Of a DNA stretch of 57,058 bases, positions 1 through 8,128 are shown in pieces. This DNA comes from Herbaspirillum sp. LeCh32-8 (lineage in GTDB: Bacteria > Pseudomonadota > Gammaproteobacteria > Burkholderiales > Burkholderiaceae_D), in assembly GCF_017814915.1 (NCBI RefSeq), contig NZ_JAGIPZ010000019.1, forward strand, positions 1 through 57,058, in the 5' to 3' direction. The position numbers were made by a program, and so were the translations under genes. A model generated the notes under the pieces. That model worked only from the letters and a program-made list of their open reading frames with translations. It ran no database searches and was not told the origin of the DNA. Within the stretch, counting starts at the first letter, position 1. Each line of letters begins with the position of its first letter.

Positions 1-77
1 ACGACCGTGTGGCTGCCTTTGGAAGGCAGTGGAAGGTGGGTCAATTGGAGAGGGTCAATTCTGCGAGCAAATCAACA
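1..77 (+). mobile_element. Right end of a short IS21-type derivative (cut by window edge)
   Basis: The first 77 bases closely match the end of the element at 51396-51869, finishing in GGGTCAATTCTGCGAGCAAA followed by TCAACA, with a second GGGTCAA repeat just inside as is usual for IS21-family ends. Reading frame 3 starts inside an IstA-like segment (DRVAAFGRQWK) and runs straight into the terminal repeats, continuing to a stop at 177-179. In an intact IS21 element istB would lie between istA and this end, so the copy is internally deleted. It differs from the downstream copy at several bases, so the two are related but not identical. Confidence 0.75.
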
Positions 78-690
78 CACTCTGCGAGCGCTTTACAAAG
101 CAGAAGACGCAAGCGAAAAAAGAACGTTGATTTAGGCATGTGTCTGTCCGCAGGAACCGCCTCACTTGTCGGCCACTAACGTTGTACAGCAGATCCCAGT
201 TAACGTATGAATGGTAACAGCAGGGTGATTCCTGCCAGTTGCCAAGGCAACTCACTGCTCCGCCCGTAGGGTTGGGGGCTACGCTGCTTATCTATGCAAT
301 ACCCCAAATAATGCTAAGCTCTGCTCGTGCGCTTGAGGACAAGCGGGTCAAACCTTCGGGTAAGGGCCTCCCCCACAAGACAAACGAAATATGAAAAACG
401 GCCCACCGAAGTGGGCCGTTTTTCATTTGTGATCGTAAGAACAAGTCCGATGCCCTAATTGATATTGCGCAAAGCATATCAATTGAAACAACAGCATAAT
501 ATTTCCCAACGGAATACGTTGCAATTTAGATAATTGCGTTGGTTTTTCTTTGTATGCAGACGGGAATGGTTATGCGGTCGCCACAGCTCGGTTGAGGTGG
601 AAGCATATTTTTGCCGAAGTAATTTGGAAGCATAAGGCTGCCAAACGGCAAACTTATGGTTCCTACTTCAGCAAGCCTCTGAATTGAAAA
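78..690. other. Non-coding stretch between IS remnant and tRNA
   Basis: No convincing gene is visible. The only short frames (minus strand 55-255 and 292-477) run through the IS end or the hairpin at 394-423 and look spurious. The stretch is more AT-rich than the genes to its right. It lies on the 3' side of the tRNA-Arg gene, the side where integrated elements usually sit, so it may be the worn edge of an island. No attachment-site repeat was found. Confidence 0.5.
394..423. terminator. Bidirectional intrinsic terminator
   Basis: A perfect 13-bp stem (AAAAACGGCCCAC paired with GTGGGCCGTTTTT) closes on a CGAA tetraloop, giving a GC core flanked by A and T runs. It can terminate in either direction. 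No intact gene is seen directly upstream on either strand, so it may belong to a gene lost from this stretch. Confidence 0.75.
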
Positions 691-696
691 GGCTTT

Positions 697-772
697 TGGC
701 GCGGCTGGCGGGGATCGAACCCACGACCCTTGGCTTCGGAGGCCAATACTCTATCCACTGAGCTACAGCCGC
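697..772 (-). tRNA. tRNA-Arg (anticodon CCG)
   Basis: On the minus strand a 76-nt cloverleaf starts GCGGCTGTAGCTCAGTGGAT. It has an anticodon stem TTGGC/GCCAA around loop CTCCGAA (anticodon CCG), a T-arm with GTTCGATCC, a closing acceptor strand CAGCCGC, discriminator G and an encoded CCA. Acceptor, anticodon and T stems all pair. Its 3' end faces the IS remnant at the window start, and tRNA 3' ends are frequent integration sites, but no duplicated 3' end was found here. Confidence 0.95.
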
Positions 773-1014
773 TTTAAGGGACAATTCGGGGCAAAACCCG
801 AAGAGGCCTGAAGGATACCGTCTTTCATTCAGGCCGTCCATGGCGCAAGGCGTTTTTCCGTGTCAAACGGAAAGCATTGTGACTATAATCAAGAGTTCGG
901 CGAGAGAGCGCAATGAAAGCCCTGCCTGATCCTAGTTCCACGCAATGCCAGGCGATACAAAGGGAACCGACGTTTTCCGCCCCAATTTCGAGGACACACT
1001 ACGGAGGGACGCTA

Positions 1015-1590
1015 ATGAGCTCAGCTCATCAAGAACACGAGTCGGCAATCAGGACTCCCAAGCAGTTGATCGCAGCTGTCGTTGCAGGTTTTCTGGTTCC
1101 CATCGTCTGTATTGTGCTCCTGGTCCAGTATGTGACCAACGGCCAGAAGACGGGCGCCGGGTCCGACGGACAGACGTCCGAAATGATCGCGGCCCGCATC
1201 AAGCCCGTGGCCGACGACGGCTTCACCTTCCGTGACGCCAACACCCCCAAACAGCTCCAGTCCGGCGAAGAGGTCTTCAAGTCGACCTGCGCCGCCTGCC
1301 ATGCCGCCGGCGTTGCCGGCGCCCCCAAGGTTGGCGACGAGGGCGCCTGGAAGGCGCGTATCGCCGAAGGCTACGACAAACTGGTCTCGCACGCCATCAA
1401 CGGCCTGCGCGCGATGCCTGCCAAGGGCGGCAACCCCGACCTGGACGACGTCGAGATCCAGCGCACCGTGGTCTACATGGCCAACCAGTCCGGCGCCAAG
1501 TTCAAGGAGCCGGAAGTGAAGGCCCCGGCTGCAGCGCCCGCCGATGGCGCGGCGCCTGCCGCCGATGTCCCGGCCGCCCCCGCCAAGTAA
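1015..1590 (+). CDS. Membrane-anchored cytochrome c5 family protein
   Basis: This 191-residue protein carries electrons through one covalently bound heme c on the periplasmic side of the membrane. An N-terminal membrane segment (about residues 18-40, AAVVAGFLVPIVCIVLL) acts as an uncleaved anchor. The heme-binding CAACH lies near residue 95, and the methionine in GLRAMPAKGG is the likely axial ligand. The C-terminus is an Ala/Pro-rich tail. The start at 1015 is preferred over an in-frame ATG at 913 because GGAGGG lies just upstream and the extension is not protein-like. The gene stands alone and ends at an intrinsic terminator. The redox partner is not indicated. Confidence 0.9.
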   Translation: MSSAHQEHESAIRTPKQLIAAVVAGFLVPIVCIVLLVQYVTNGQKTGAGSDGQTSEMIAARIKPVADDGFTFRDANTPKQLQSGEEVFKSTCAACHAAGVAGAPKVGDEGAWKARIAEGYDKLVSHAINGLRAMPAKGGNPDLDDVEIQRTVVYMANQSGAKFKEPEVKAPAAAPADGAAPAADVPAAPAK

Positions 1591-1617
1591 GCGACCGGCG
1601 ATCATGCATCACGCATG

Positions 1618-1650
1618 AAAAAGCCCCGGATTTCCGGGGCTTTTTCTTTT
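1618..1650. terminator. Intrinsic terminator after the cytochrome gene
   Basis: The stem AAGCCCCGG/CCGGGGCTT is followed by TTTTTCTTTT on the plus strand and has an A run on the other side. It lies between the convergent cytochrome c5 and OmpA-family genes and probably serves both. Confidence 0.85.
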
Positions 1651-1682
1651 GCTGCCGTTGCGAGTGATCCCGTGTGGTCGCG

Positions 1683-2408
1683 TCAATAACGCTGCGGCGG
1701 CGGGGGCGGCGGATAGCTGCCCGGCGCGTAGCCTGCCGGCGCCTGCTGTTGGGCCGCTTGTTGCGGCTCGGCCACGAAGATTTCCACACGGCGATTCTTG
1801 GCGCGGTTGGCGTCCGAGGTGTTGGGCACCAGCGGTTCGTGCGAGCCGCGTCCTTGAATAGCGAAACGGTTCGCCGCCACGCCGCGCGTGGTCAGGTAGT
1901 CGCGCGTGCGCGCAGCGCGCTGGCTGGACAGGGGGTCGTTGACGGCATCGCTGCCGGTGTTGTCGGTATGGCCGACGATGGTGACATTGGTGGCCGGATT
2001 CTCGACCAACGTGGCGGCGAAGCGATCCAGCACCGGACGCATGTCAGGCTTGATGTCGGCACGGCCGGTGTCAAAGGAAATGTCGCTGGGTATTTCCAGC
2101 TTCAAGCGGTTGTCGGCAGTCTGTGTGACCTGCACGCCGGTGCCTTGAGTCGCTTGCTCCATGGCGCGCTTCTGGTTCTCCATGCGGTTGGACCAGATGT
2201 TGCCGGCCACGGCACCGATTGCGCCGCCGATGGCCGCGCCGCCCAGCGCGCGCCCGCCACCGCCGCCGCCGGTTGCGGCGCCCAAAATGCCTCCGATACC
2301 GGCGCCGATGCCCGCGCCGGTGGCCGTGCCGCGTTGCGTCTGACTCATGTCGGCGCAGCCGGAAATGGCCAGCACGCCTGCGATGGCCGCGATCGATAAT
2401 GTCTTCAT
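1683..2408 (-). CDS. OmpA-family lipoprotein with glycine zipper
   Basis: This 241-residue protein is probably an outer-membrane lipoprotein that binds peptidoglycan. The N-terminus is a lipoprotein signal with lipobox AISGC, the acylated Cys being near residue 18. A glycine-rich zipper follows (about 30-70, repeated GAGIG/GGAIGG), then a C-terminal OmpA domain (about 105-215) with SFDTGRADI, VGHTDNTGSD, LSSQRA and NRRVEI, the peptidoglycan-contacting signature. The tail is rich in Gln, Ala and Pro. AAAGGA precedes the start. The layout resembles the YiaD group. It appears monocistronic. Confidence 0.9.
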   Translation of the reverse strand: MKTLSIAAIAGVLAISGCADMSQTQRGTATGAGIGAGIGGILGAATGGGGGGRALGGAAIGGAIGAVAGNIWSNRMENQKRAMEQATQGTGVQVTQTADNRLKLEIPSDISFDTGRADIKPDMRPVLDRFAATLVENPATNVTIVGHTDNTGSDAVNDPLSSQRAARTRDYLTTRGVAANRFAIQGRGSHEPLVPNTSDANRAKNRRVEIFVAEPQQAAQQQAPAGYAPGSYPPPPPPQRY

Positions 2409-2617
2409 GGGGTGTCCTTTCTTGCCTTCTCAGCGTTGTTGTACGGACCTTGCGGCCGGTCTGCTTGAGAGGCGAAGAGGACGCAATATGTTCCTGCGCC
2501 GGCGCAGGATTGTGTAACACAAAAAGACAAGGGCACCCGGCGTACCGGATGCCCTCTGGCATTGCTCAAAAGCGTTCGCTGCAGCGAACGACTGCGCGGC
2601 CACGTTCCTGCTGCTGC

Positions 2618-3052
2618 TCAGTCCGGCAGCGGCGGCCCTTCCAACTGCGACTCGTCGTCAGCGGCAGGCTCGCCGCCGCGCTGGCTGATGTAGTACGCCA
2701 GGCCGCCGACTGCAGCGATAATGCCGCCGTACAGCATGGGCTTGCGCAGCCACCGACGCGAGAGCAGCGAGGCGCCGGTCATCAGCAGCGGCGTGACCGA
2801 CTGCAGATTCACATTGCCCAAGCTTCCGCCGGCCAGCGACTTGATCGACTGCATCGTCTTGCCACCGCCCACGAAGGACGCGGCAAAATGCCCGACGCGG
2901 CTCAGCGCACCTTTGGCCAGCGACTCGGCGCTGAGGTTCTCGCGCACCACGTGGCGCGCTTCGATCACCCCAAGGCGATACAACGCGCCCTGCGCAAGCA
3001 CCTTGCGCTTGCGCTCCTCGCGGGTCATGCCGTCATCCGGATCTGTTTGCAT
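2618..3052 (-). CDS. Hypothetical protein of the YqjD/YqjE membrane set
   Basis: This 144-residue protein is of unknown function. The start at 3052 is chosen because GAGGAAA lies directly upstream, whereas the ATG at 3094 would overlap the preceding gene. The N-terminal half is charged and helical (DGMTREERKRKVLAQGA). One membrane segment is visible near residues 105-125 (MLYGGIIAAVGGLAYYIS), followed by an acidic, Pro-rich tail. It lies 25 bp after a YqjE-like gene, which itself follows a DUF883 gene, so the three probably form one operon. In enterobacteria yqjK occupies the corresponding place; similarity to YqjK was not established. Confidence 0.6.
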   Translation of the reverse strand: MQTDPDDGMTREERKRKVLAQGALYRLGVIEARHVVRENLSAESLAKGALSRVGHFAASFVGGGKTMQSIKSLAGGSLGNVNLQSVTPLLMTGASLLSRRWLRKPMLYGGIIAAVGGLAYYISQRGGEPAADDESQLEGPPLPD

Positions 3053-3077
3053 GGCTTTCCTCGAATAACCCACCCTG

Positions 3078-3479
3078 CTACAGCAGGGCGTCACGGTCCT
3101 TGCGCAGCTCGGACATGGTGGCCGGTAGCGACAACTTGCCCTGCGTCAGTATCGAACGCGCGTAGAACACCAGGCCAACTGTGGCCACGCTGAAGACGAC
3201 GCCAAGCAGCGCCAGGATCTTCCAACCCCAGGCATCCCAGGCCAACATCACGATCAGCACGGACCAGAAGGCGATGGCGAACCACAGCGCAACCGCAGCC
3301 AGCACAAAGATAACGGCGAAGCGAACCAGGTTTGCGCCGATTTCCGACATCTCCAGCGAGGCCAGTTCGATGCGGCTGATGATGAGGCCGAGCAGGTTCT
3401 TGGCCAGGCCGAGCAAACCGGCGGTCAGCCCCGGATTAGGGGGCTGCGCCGGTTGGGCCTCCTTGTGCGGATTCGCCAT
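3078..3479 (-). CDS. YqjE-like membrane protein (phage holin family, PF07332-type)
   Basis: This 133-residue inner-membrane protein has two long hydrophobic segments (about 50-75 and 82-106) after an amphipathic region LLGLIISRIELASLEMSEIG, as in YqjE-type proteins. The family name refers to weak holin similarity; no prophage gene lies nearby, so a lytic role is unlikely. The gene sits 9 bp after a DUF883/YqjD-like gene, the usual yqjD-yqjE arrangement associated with stationary phase and stress in enterobacteria. The precise function is not known. Confidence 0.75.
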   Translation of the reverse strand: MANPHKEAQPAQPPNPGLTAGLLGLAKNLLGLIISRIELASLEMSEIGANLVRFAVIFVLAAVALWFAIAFWSVLIVMLAWDAWGWKILALLGVVFSVATVGLVFYARSILTQGKLSLPATMSELRKDRDALL

Positions 3480-3488
3480 CGGCGCGGC

Positions 3489-3797
3489 TTACTTGCTGCG
3501 ACCGATGACCAAGCCGACCAGCAGGCCCAGGCCAGCCGAAATCGCCACGGCGCGCCATGGGTTTTCGTGCACGTAGTCGTCGGTCTTGGCGGCGACTTCC
3601 TTGCCCTTCTCGATGGCGGCGGCCTGTGCGGATTGCGCAGCCTCGGCGGCGGCTTCCAGCAGGGTCAGGCCCTTGGCGCGCAGCTCATCGGCCTTGTCGC
3701 CGGTAGCGGCGGCGGCTTCGGCGAACAGCGCCTGGGCGTCCTTGACGAGCGTCTTCATGTCGTTCCTGACGGTCTTGAGAGCGGCGGATTGGGGCAT
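3489..3797 (-). CDS. DUF883 family protein (ElaB/YqjD type)
   Basis: This 102-residue protein has a long alanine-rich amphipathic helix (residues 10-75) and a C-terminal membrane anchor AISAGLGLLVGLVIGRS preceded by VHENPWRAV. That motif and layout are typical of ElaB/YqjD proteins, which tether ribosomes to the inner membrane in stationary-phase E. coli. The start at 3797 is supported by AAGGAG a few bases upstream; an in-frame ATG at 3917 gives an implausible extension. It is the first gene of a probable three-gene operon. Confidence 0.85.
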   Translation of the reverse strand: MPQSAALKTVRNDMKTLVKDAQALFAEAAAATGDKADELRAKGLTLLEAAAEAAQSAQAAAIEKGKEVAAKTDDYVHENPWRAVAISAGLGLLVGLVIGRSK

Positions 3798-3989
3798 TCG
3801 GATTCTCCTTTTTTTCCCGGTTAGCGAAAAGACAAGCTCGGGTGCCGGCGTGACCCTGCACGGCACCCGATCGATTCTACAGAGGCCTCCGCCCGGCGGG
3901 TAGCCGGAACGGGGCAATATTGCGGCAGCGCAAAGAAAGTTCGATGGCGCACCCCGGCATTAGTTTCCGGCAATTGCCGGCGGGCCGGA

Positions 3990-5102
3990 TCAGAACCGCG
4001 TTTCGCGGGCGGCGCGCAGGAAACTGTCGAGGATGGGCGTGCAGTCCAGCAGCTCGGCGCCGCCCGCGCGGTGGAACTCGGGGTGCCATTGCAGGCCCAT
4101 CACGAACGGCGCCTTGCGGTAGCGGATCGCCTCGACAATCTGGTCGGGGCCGGACACTGCCTCCACCGACAGGTCGCGGCCGAGATCGCGCACCGCCTGG
4201 TGGTGGATGGAGTTGACCACCGCGTTCTCGGTCTTCACCAGCGTCGCCAGCGACGACCCCTGCGGGAACTGCAGCGTATGGTAATTGCTGTCGTACTGAT
4301 CATTGACGTGAGGAATCGCAGTGGGAACGTCGGTGGCGATGTCCTGGTAGAGGGTGCCGCCGAAGGCCACGTTGATCAGCTGGCAACCGCGGCAGATGCC
4401 CAGCACGGGTTTACCGGCCTCGATGAATTCATGCAGCAGCTCCAGCTCGTACATGTCGCGCACGCGGTCGCCGCTCCACTCGGGGCGGGTCGCCGCCTGG
4501 GCGTAACTTTGCGGCGAGACGTCGGCGCCGCCCTGCAGCACCAGGCCGTCCAGGTTCTTGGCGTAGTCGCGCAGGCGGATGTTGCTGGGGTGAACCAGGC
4601 CGTTGGTGTTGACGGTGGGGATCATGAACACCAGCACGTCGCGCGACATCACCCACTGCGCGATCGACTCTTCCAGATATTGCAGGGTCTTGCTGCGCAA
4701 GCCCTTGGCGCCGGACTCAGGATGGAAGATGCGGGCCGACACGCCGATCTTGAGCGTGCGCTGCATGACGCGGCGGCCGGCCTTGTCGGACAGCGCGCGC
4801 ATGCGGGCGGCGAAGAATTTCCAGGTCTGCGCCCATGGCGCGTCGCCAGCATGATGCGGCGGGGGCGGCAACGCCGACTGCGGCGGCGGCTGGTGCTCGG
4901 CGGCTTGCGTAGCCTGTGCCGCCGGTTGGGCGCCGGGGCCGGGCTGTACGCCCGATGCGGCGACCGGCGGTACGGCCTGAGCAGTGGCCTGAGATGCAGG
5001 ATTTGCGCCGGTGGCATCGGCGGCGGTGGCGGGAACGCTGGCGGGCTTGGCCGGACCGGGTTCCTTGGGCAGGTTGGCTTCGGAATCTTGGATGTCGGAC
5101 AT
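3990..5102 (-). CDS. Class-I glutamine amidotransferase-like hydrolase (peptidase C26, PuuD-like)
   Basis: This 370-residue protein is probably a gamma-glutamyl hydrolase of the gamma-glutamyl-GABA hydrolase family. The first 110 residues or so are Pro/Ala-rich and low complexity, longer than usual. The catalytic domain follows (about 135-365), with the nucleophile Cys in LGICRGCQL and the His-Glu pair in QWHPEF. The start at 5102 is inferred; no strong ribosome-binding site is seen and an ATG at 5162 is in frame. No polyamine-catabolism genes are adjacent, so the substrate is uncertain. Confidence 0.85.
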   Translation of the reverse strand: MSDIQDSEANLPKEPGPAKPASVPATAADATGANPASQATAQAVPPVAASGVQPGPGAQPAAQATQAAEHQPPPQSALPPPPHHAGDAPWAQTWKFFAARMRALSDKAGRRVMQRTLKIGVSARIFHPESGAKGLRSKTLQYLEESIAQWVMSRDVLVFMIPTVNTNGLVHPSNIRLRDYAKNLDGLVLQGGADVSPQSYAQAATRPEWSGDRVRDMYELELLHEFIEAGKPVLGICRGCQLINVAFGGTLYQDIATDVPTAIPHVNDQYDSNYHTLQFPQGSSLATLVKTENAVVNSIHHQAVRDLGRDLSVEAVSGPDQIVEAIRYRKAPFVMGLQWHPEFHRAGGAELLDCTPILDSFLRAARETRF

Positions 5103-5483
5103 GGCTGCAATAAGGACTGAATGTGAATAAACTGCGGCGAGTGTCACTGCCGCGGCGTCCATGCATCAAGCGCGCAAGGGTGCCGCAGGGTGGGCTCCGG
5201 GTCGGCTGAGTATAAGCGCATTGCCCGGCTTTTGATACCCGCAGGAAAATCGAAGGGAACGCAAGCGCGCAGATCAGACGCGCCGACGACGCATGGCCCG
5301 GACGCCGGCTTGTTTCATCCAAGCGGCGGCAGGCGCTTTCATGGCAAACTCCCTTCCCTCTGACAGGCAGACAACGAATGACCCGCGCATGTTCCGGCGA
5401 TTTTCAGCGCGGCCCGATTTGCCGCATGACAAACAGCACTGACAGCAACGCGCCAGCCTGAACCATCCAGACAAAGACACCCG
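5103..5483. other. Divergent intergenic region
   Basis: This 381-bp region separates the minus-strand amidotransferase gene from plus-strand kefF and should hold both promoters. No RNA gene or convincing small frame was recognised. A minus-strand frame entering it (5274-5981) is the antisense shadow of kefF. Confidence 0.4.
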
Positions 5484-6020
5484 ATGCCCAAGGTACTCAT
5501 CCTCTACGCCCATCCCGCCGCCGAGCTCTCGCGCACCAATCATCTGATGATCGAGGCCGCCGCCAGGTTGCCCGATGTGACAGTGCATAACCTCTACGAA
5601 CGCTATCCCGATTTCGTCATCGACGTCGCGCATGAGCAGCAACTGCTGGAGCAAGCCGACCTGGTGGTGATGCAGCACCCGATCCAGTGGTACAGCATGC
5701 CGGCCCTGCAAAAAGAATGGGTGGACCGGGTGCTGGCGCGCGGCTGGGCCTTCGGCCATGACGGCAACGCGTTGCGCGGCAAGGGTTTCTGGCTGGTCGC
5801 TTCCACCGGCGGCGAGACCGCGGCCTATGCGCCCGAGGGTCGTCACGGCCATCCCTTCGCCGAATTCCTGCCGCCCTACCAGCAGACCGCGCGCCTGTGC
5901 GGCATGCGCTGGATGGAACCGCTGATCCTGCACGGCGCGCATCACGTGCCGCCGGTGGAGTTCCAGCGCCACGTCGAACATTATCTCGAGCGCCTTGAGC
6001 GCTATCCGGACTGGCAGTGA
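5484..6020 (+). CDS. kefF: KefF-like NAD(P)H:quinone oxidoreductase
   Basis: This 178-residue flavodoxin-fold enzyme is the predicted cytoplasmic ancillary subunit of the KefC potassium/proton antiporter; family members also reduce quinones with NAD(P)H using FMN. The N-terminal strand KVLILYAHP, the segment VVMQHPIQWYSMPALQKEW and the GGE motif in VASTGGE match the KefF/MdaB-type fold. The gene ends 69 bp before kefC on the same strand, the conserved kefF-kefC pairing, which is the main reason for preferring KefF over other small quinone reductases. Confidence 0.9.
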   Translation: MPKVLILYAHPAAELSRTNHLMIEAAARLPDVTVHNLYERYPDFVIDVAHEQQLLEQADLVVMQHPIQWYSMPALQKEWVDRVLARGWAFGHDGNALRGKGFWLVASTGGETAAYAPEGRHGHPFAEFLPPYQQTARLCGMRWMEPLILHGAHHVPPVEFQRHVEHYLERLERYPDWQ

Positions 6021-6089
6021 GCGCGAGCGCCGCTCTCACCGTCTCCTGCGCTTTTGCCGCCACTGACCACACAACACAAAGACGCCATC

Positions 6090-7946
6090 ATGGATGAACA
6101 CCTGCTCATCGCCCTGGTCTACCTGCTCGCCGCGGTCGCCGCCGTCCCCATCGCCAAACGCCTCGGCCTGGGCGCGGTGCTGGGCTATCTGCTGGCCGGC
6201 ATCGTCATCGGCCCCTGGGGCCTGGGCCTGATCGCCGACGTCAAGCACATCCTCGAATTCTCCGAATTCGGCGTGGTGCTGCTGCTGTTCCTGATCGGCC
6301 TGGAACTCGAACCCAGGCGCCTGTGGGCGCTGCGCCGCTCCATCTTCGGCTGGGGTAGCGCGCAGGTGCTGGGCGTCACCGTCGCCCTGCTGGCTGCCGC
6401 CGTCGCCGCCGGCGTACCGTGGCGCATCGCCCTGATCGCCGCGCTGGGCATGTCGCTGTCTTCCACCGCGATCGCGCTGGCCACGCTGGGCGAGCGCAAG
6501 CTGACCGCCACCCCGGCCGGCTCGGCCGCGTTCTCCATTCTGCTGTTCCAGGACATCGCCGCGATTCCGATGATGGCCGCGGTGCCGCTGCTGGGCGTGG
6601 CGGCCAACCAGGGCAGCGGCCAGGGCTGGCTGCATGCCGGCCAAGTGGCGCTGGTGATCGCGCTGCTGATCTTCGGCGGACGCGTGTTGATCCGGCCGGT
6701 GCTGCGCATCATCGCCAAGACCGACATGCGCGAGATCTTTACCGCCTTCGCGCTGTTGCTGGTGATCGCCACCTGCCTGCTGATGCAATCGGTGGGCATG
6801 TCGATGGCGCTGGGCACCTTCCTGGCCGGCGTGCTGCTGGCCGACTCGGAATACCGCCACGCGCTGGAGAGCGACATCGAGCCCTTCAAGGGACTGCTTC
6901 TGGGCCTGTTCTTCATCGCGGTGGGCATGTCGGTGGACTTTGGCGTGTTCCTTGCGCAACCCTGGCGCATCCTCGGGCTGGTGGCCGCCTTCATCGCCAT
7001 CAAGTCCTTCATGATGTGGCTGCTGGCGCGCTGCTTCGGCATCCCGCGCGGCCAGCAATTGTTCTTCGCCTTCCTGCTCTCGCAGGGCGGTGAATTCGCC
7101 TTCATCGTGTTCGGCGCCGCCGTCAGCGCAAAGGTCTTGACGCCCGAAGTCTCGTCCATTCTGGTGGTAGTGGTGGCGCTGTCGATGCTGATCACGCCGC
7201 TGCTGTTGCTGGTGCACGACCGCCTGCTGGTGCGCTGGCTGGAAGGAGGCAACCGCCGCCCGGAAGACAAGATCGAGCCGCAGGATCACGAAGTCATCAT
7301 CGCCGGCTTCGGCCGCTTCGGCCAGATCGTCGGACGCCTGCTGTTTGCCAACGGCATCGGCGCCACCGTACTGGATCACGATCCGGACCAGATCGACTTC
7401 CTGCGCAAGTTCGGCTTCAAGGTGTTCTACGGCGACGCCACCCGCATCGACCTGCTGCGCACTGCCGGCGCGGCCAAGGCGCGCGTGCTGGTGATCGCCA
7501 TCGACGACGCCCAGGCCACGCTGGACATGGTGGAAAAGGTGAAGGAAGAATTCCCGCACCTGCAGATCGCCGCCCGCGCGCGCAATGTCACTCACTACTA
7601 CGACCTGATGGACCGCGGCGTCACCGTGCTGGAGCGCGAAACCTTCGAGAGCGCGCTGCAGATGGGCCGCCAGGTGCTGCAGCAGCTGGACTTCGGCGCC
7701 TACCGCGCGCGCCAGGCGGCGATGAAGTTCCGCGCGCACAACCTCAAGACCTTGTTCGAGCTCTACCCGCACTACAAGGACCAGACGCAAATGGTCTCGA
7801 TGGCCGTGCAGGCGCGCGAAGAGCTGCAGGCCATGTTCGCCGGCGACCGCGCGGCGATGGAGCGCGAACACTCGCACGACCATTGGCGCGGCGAACCGGC
7901 CTCGCCTGCACCGACGCAGGAGAAACCGGCGGCGGGACATGAATGA
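6090..7946 (+). CDS. kefC: Glutathione-regulated potassium-efflux antiporter KefC
   Basis: This 618-residue inner-membrane protein exchanges K+ for H+ and protects against electrophiles when glutathione adducts bind. A CPA2 antiporter domain of about 12 membrane segments fills residues 1-380. A cytoplasmic RCK/TrkA-N domain begins near residue 400 with the Rossmann motif AGFGRFGQ, followed by VLDHDPDQID. The tail after about 550 is charged. The start at 6090 (MDEHLL) is preferred over 6054 because the membrane domain begins immediately. It follows kefF, its expected activator. Confidence 0.93.
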   Translation: MDEHLLIALVYLLAAVAAVPIAKRLGLGAVLGYLLAGIVIGPWGLGLIADVKHILEFSEFGVVLLLFLIGLELEPRRLWALRRSIFGWGSAQVLGVTVALLAAAVAAGVPWRIALIAALGMSLSSTAIALATLGERKLTATPAGSAAFSILLFQDIAAIPMMAAVPLLGVAANQGSGQGWLHAGQVALVIALLIFGGRVLIRPVLRIIAKTDMREIFTAFALLLVIATCLLMQSVGMSMALGTFLAGVLLADSEYRHALESDIEPFKGLLLGLFFIAVGMSVDFGVFLAQPWRILGLVAAFIAIKSFMMWLLARCFGIPRGQQLFFAFLLSQGGEFAFIVFGAAVSAKVLTPEVSSILVVVVALSMLITPLLLLVHDRLLVRWLEGGNRRPEDKIEPQDHEVIIAGFGRFGQIVGRLLFANGIGATVLDHDPDQIDFLRKFGFKVFYGDATRIDLLRTAGAAKARVLVIAIDDAQATLDMVEKVKEEFPHLQIAARARNVTHYYDLMDRGVTVLERETFESALQMGRQVLQQLDFGAYRARQAAMKFRAHNLKTLFELYPHYKDQTQMVSMAVQAREELQAMFAGDRAAMEREHSHDHWRGEPASPAPTQEKPAAGHE

Positions 7947-7976
7947 GCACCCCCGTCGCCCCATCCATGCGCCGAT

Positions 7977-8011
7977 AAAAAAAGGCCGGGCACGCTTGCG
8001 CATGTCCGGCC
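7977..8011 (-). terminator. Intrinsic terminator of the Do-protease transcript
   Basis: Read on the minus strand, GGCCGGACAT pairs with GTGCCCGGCC (one internal mismatch) and is followed by seven T residues. It lies about 115 bases after the protease stop codon, so the transcript has an unusually long 3' tail. Confidence 0.8.
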
Positions 8012-8128
8012 AATCCCTCACTACATACCACGTACTACTCTCACTACTCACACTGCGACTTCTACCTCTACTGCGTACTACCCCACGAGTTGCTGCTACC
8101 GGTATTACTCACCACAAAATCTGCAATC
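8012..8128 (-). other. Repetitive 3' untranslated region of the Do-protease gene
   Basis: Between the protease stop and its terminator the minus strand is dominated by short GTAGTA/GAGTAGT-type words; the plus strand from 8014 to about 8060 has almost no G. No reading frame is credible. The length and the strong terminator at its end make it a candidate for a 3'UTR-derived small RNA, but no promoter or processing site was identified. Confidence 0.35.

Noticed and set aside
3078..3479. Prophage holin
   Set aside because: The family is named after holins, but the gene sits in a YqjD/YqjE-type operon and no lysis, capsid or integrase gene is nearby.
6036..8051. Long minus-strand frame of 671 codons opposite kefC
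   Set aside because: It is antisense to an unmistakable KefC. Its His/Gln/Arg-rich translation is the usual product of high-GC antisense frames and no domain is recognisable.
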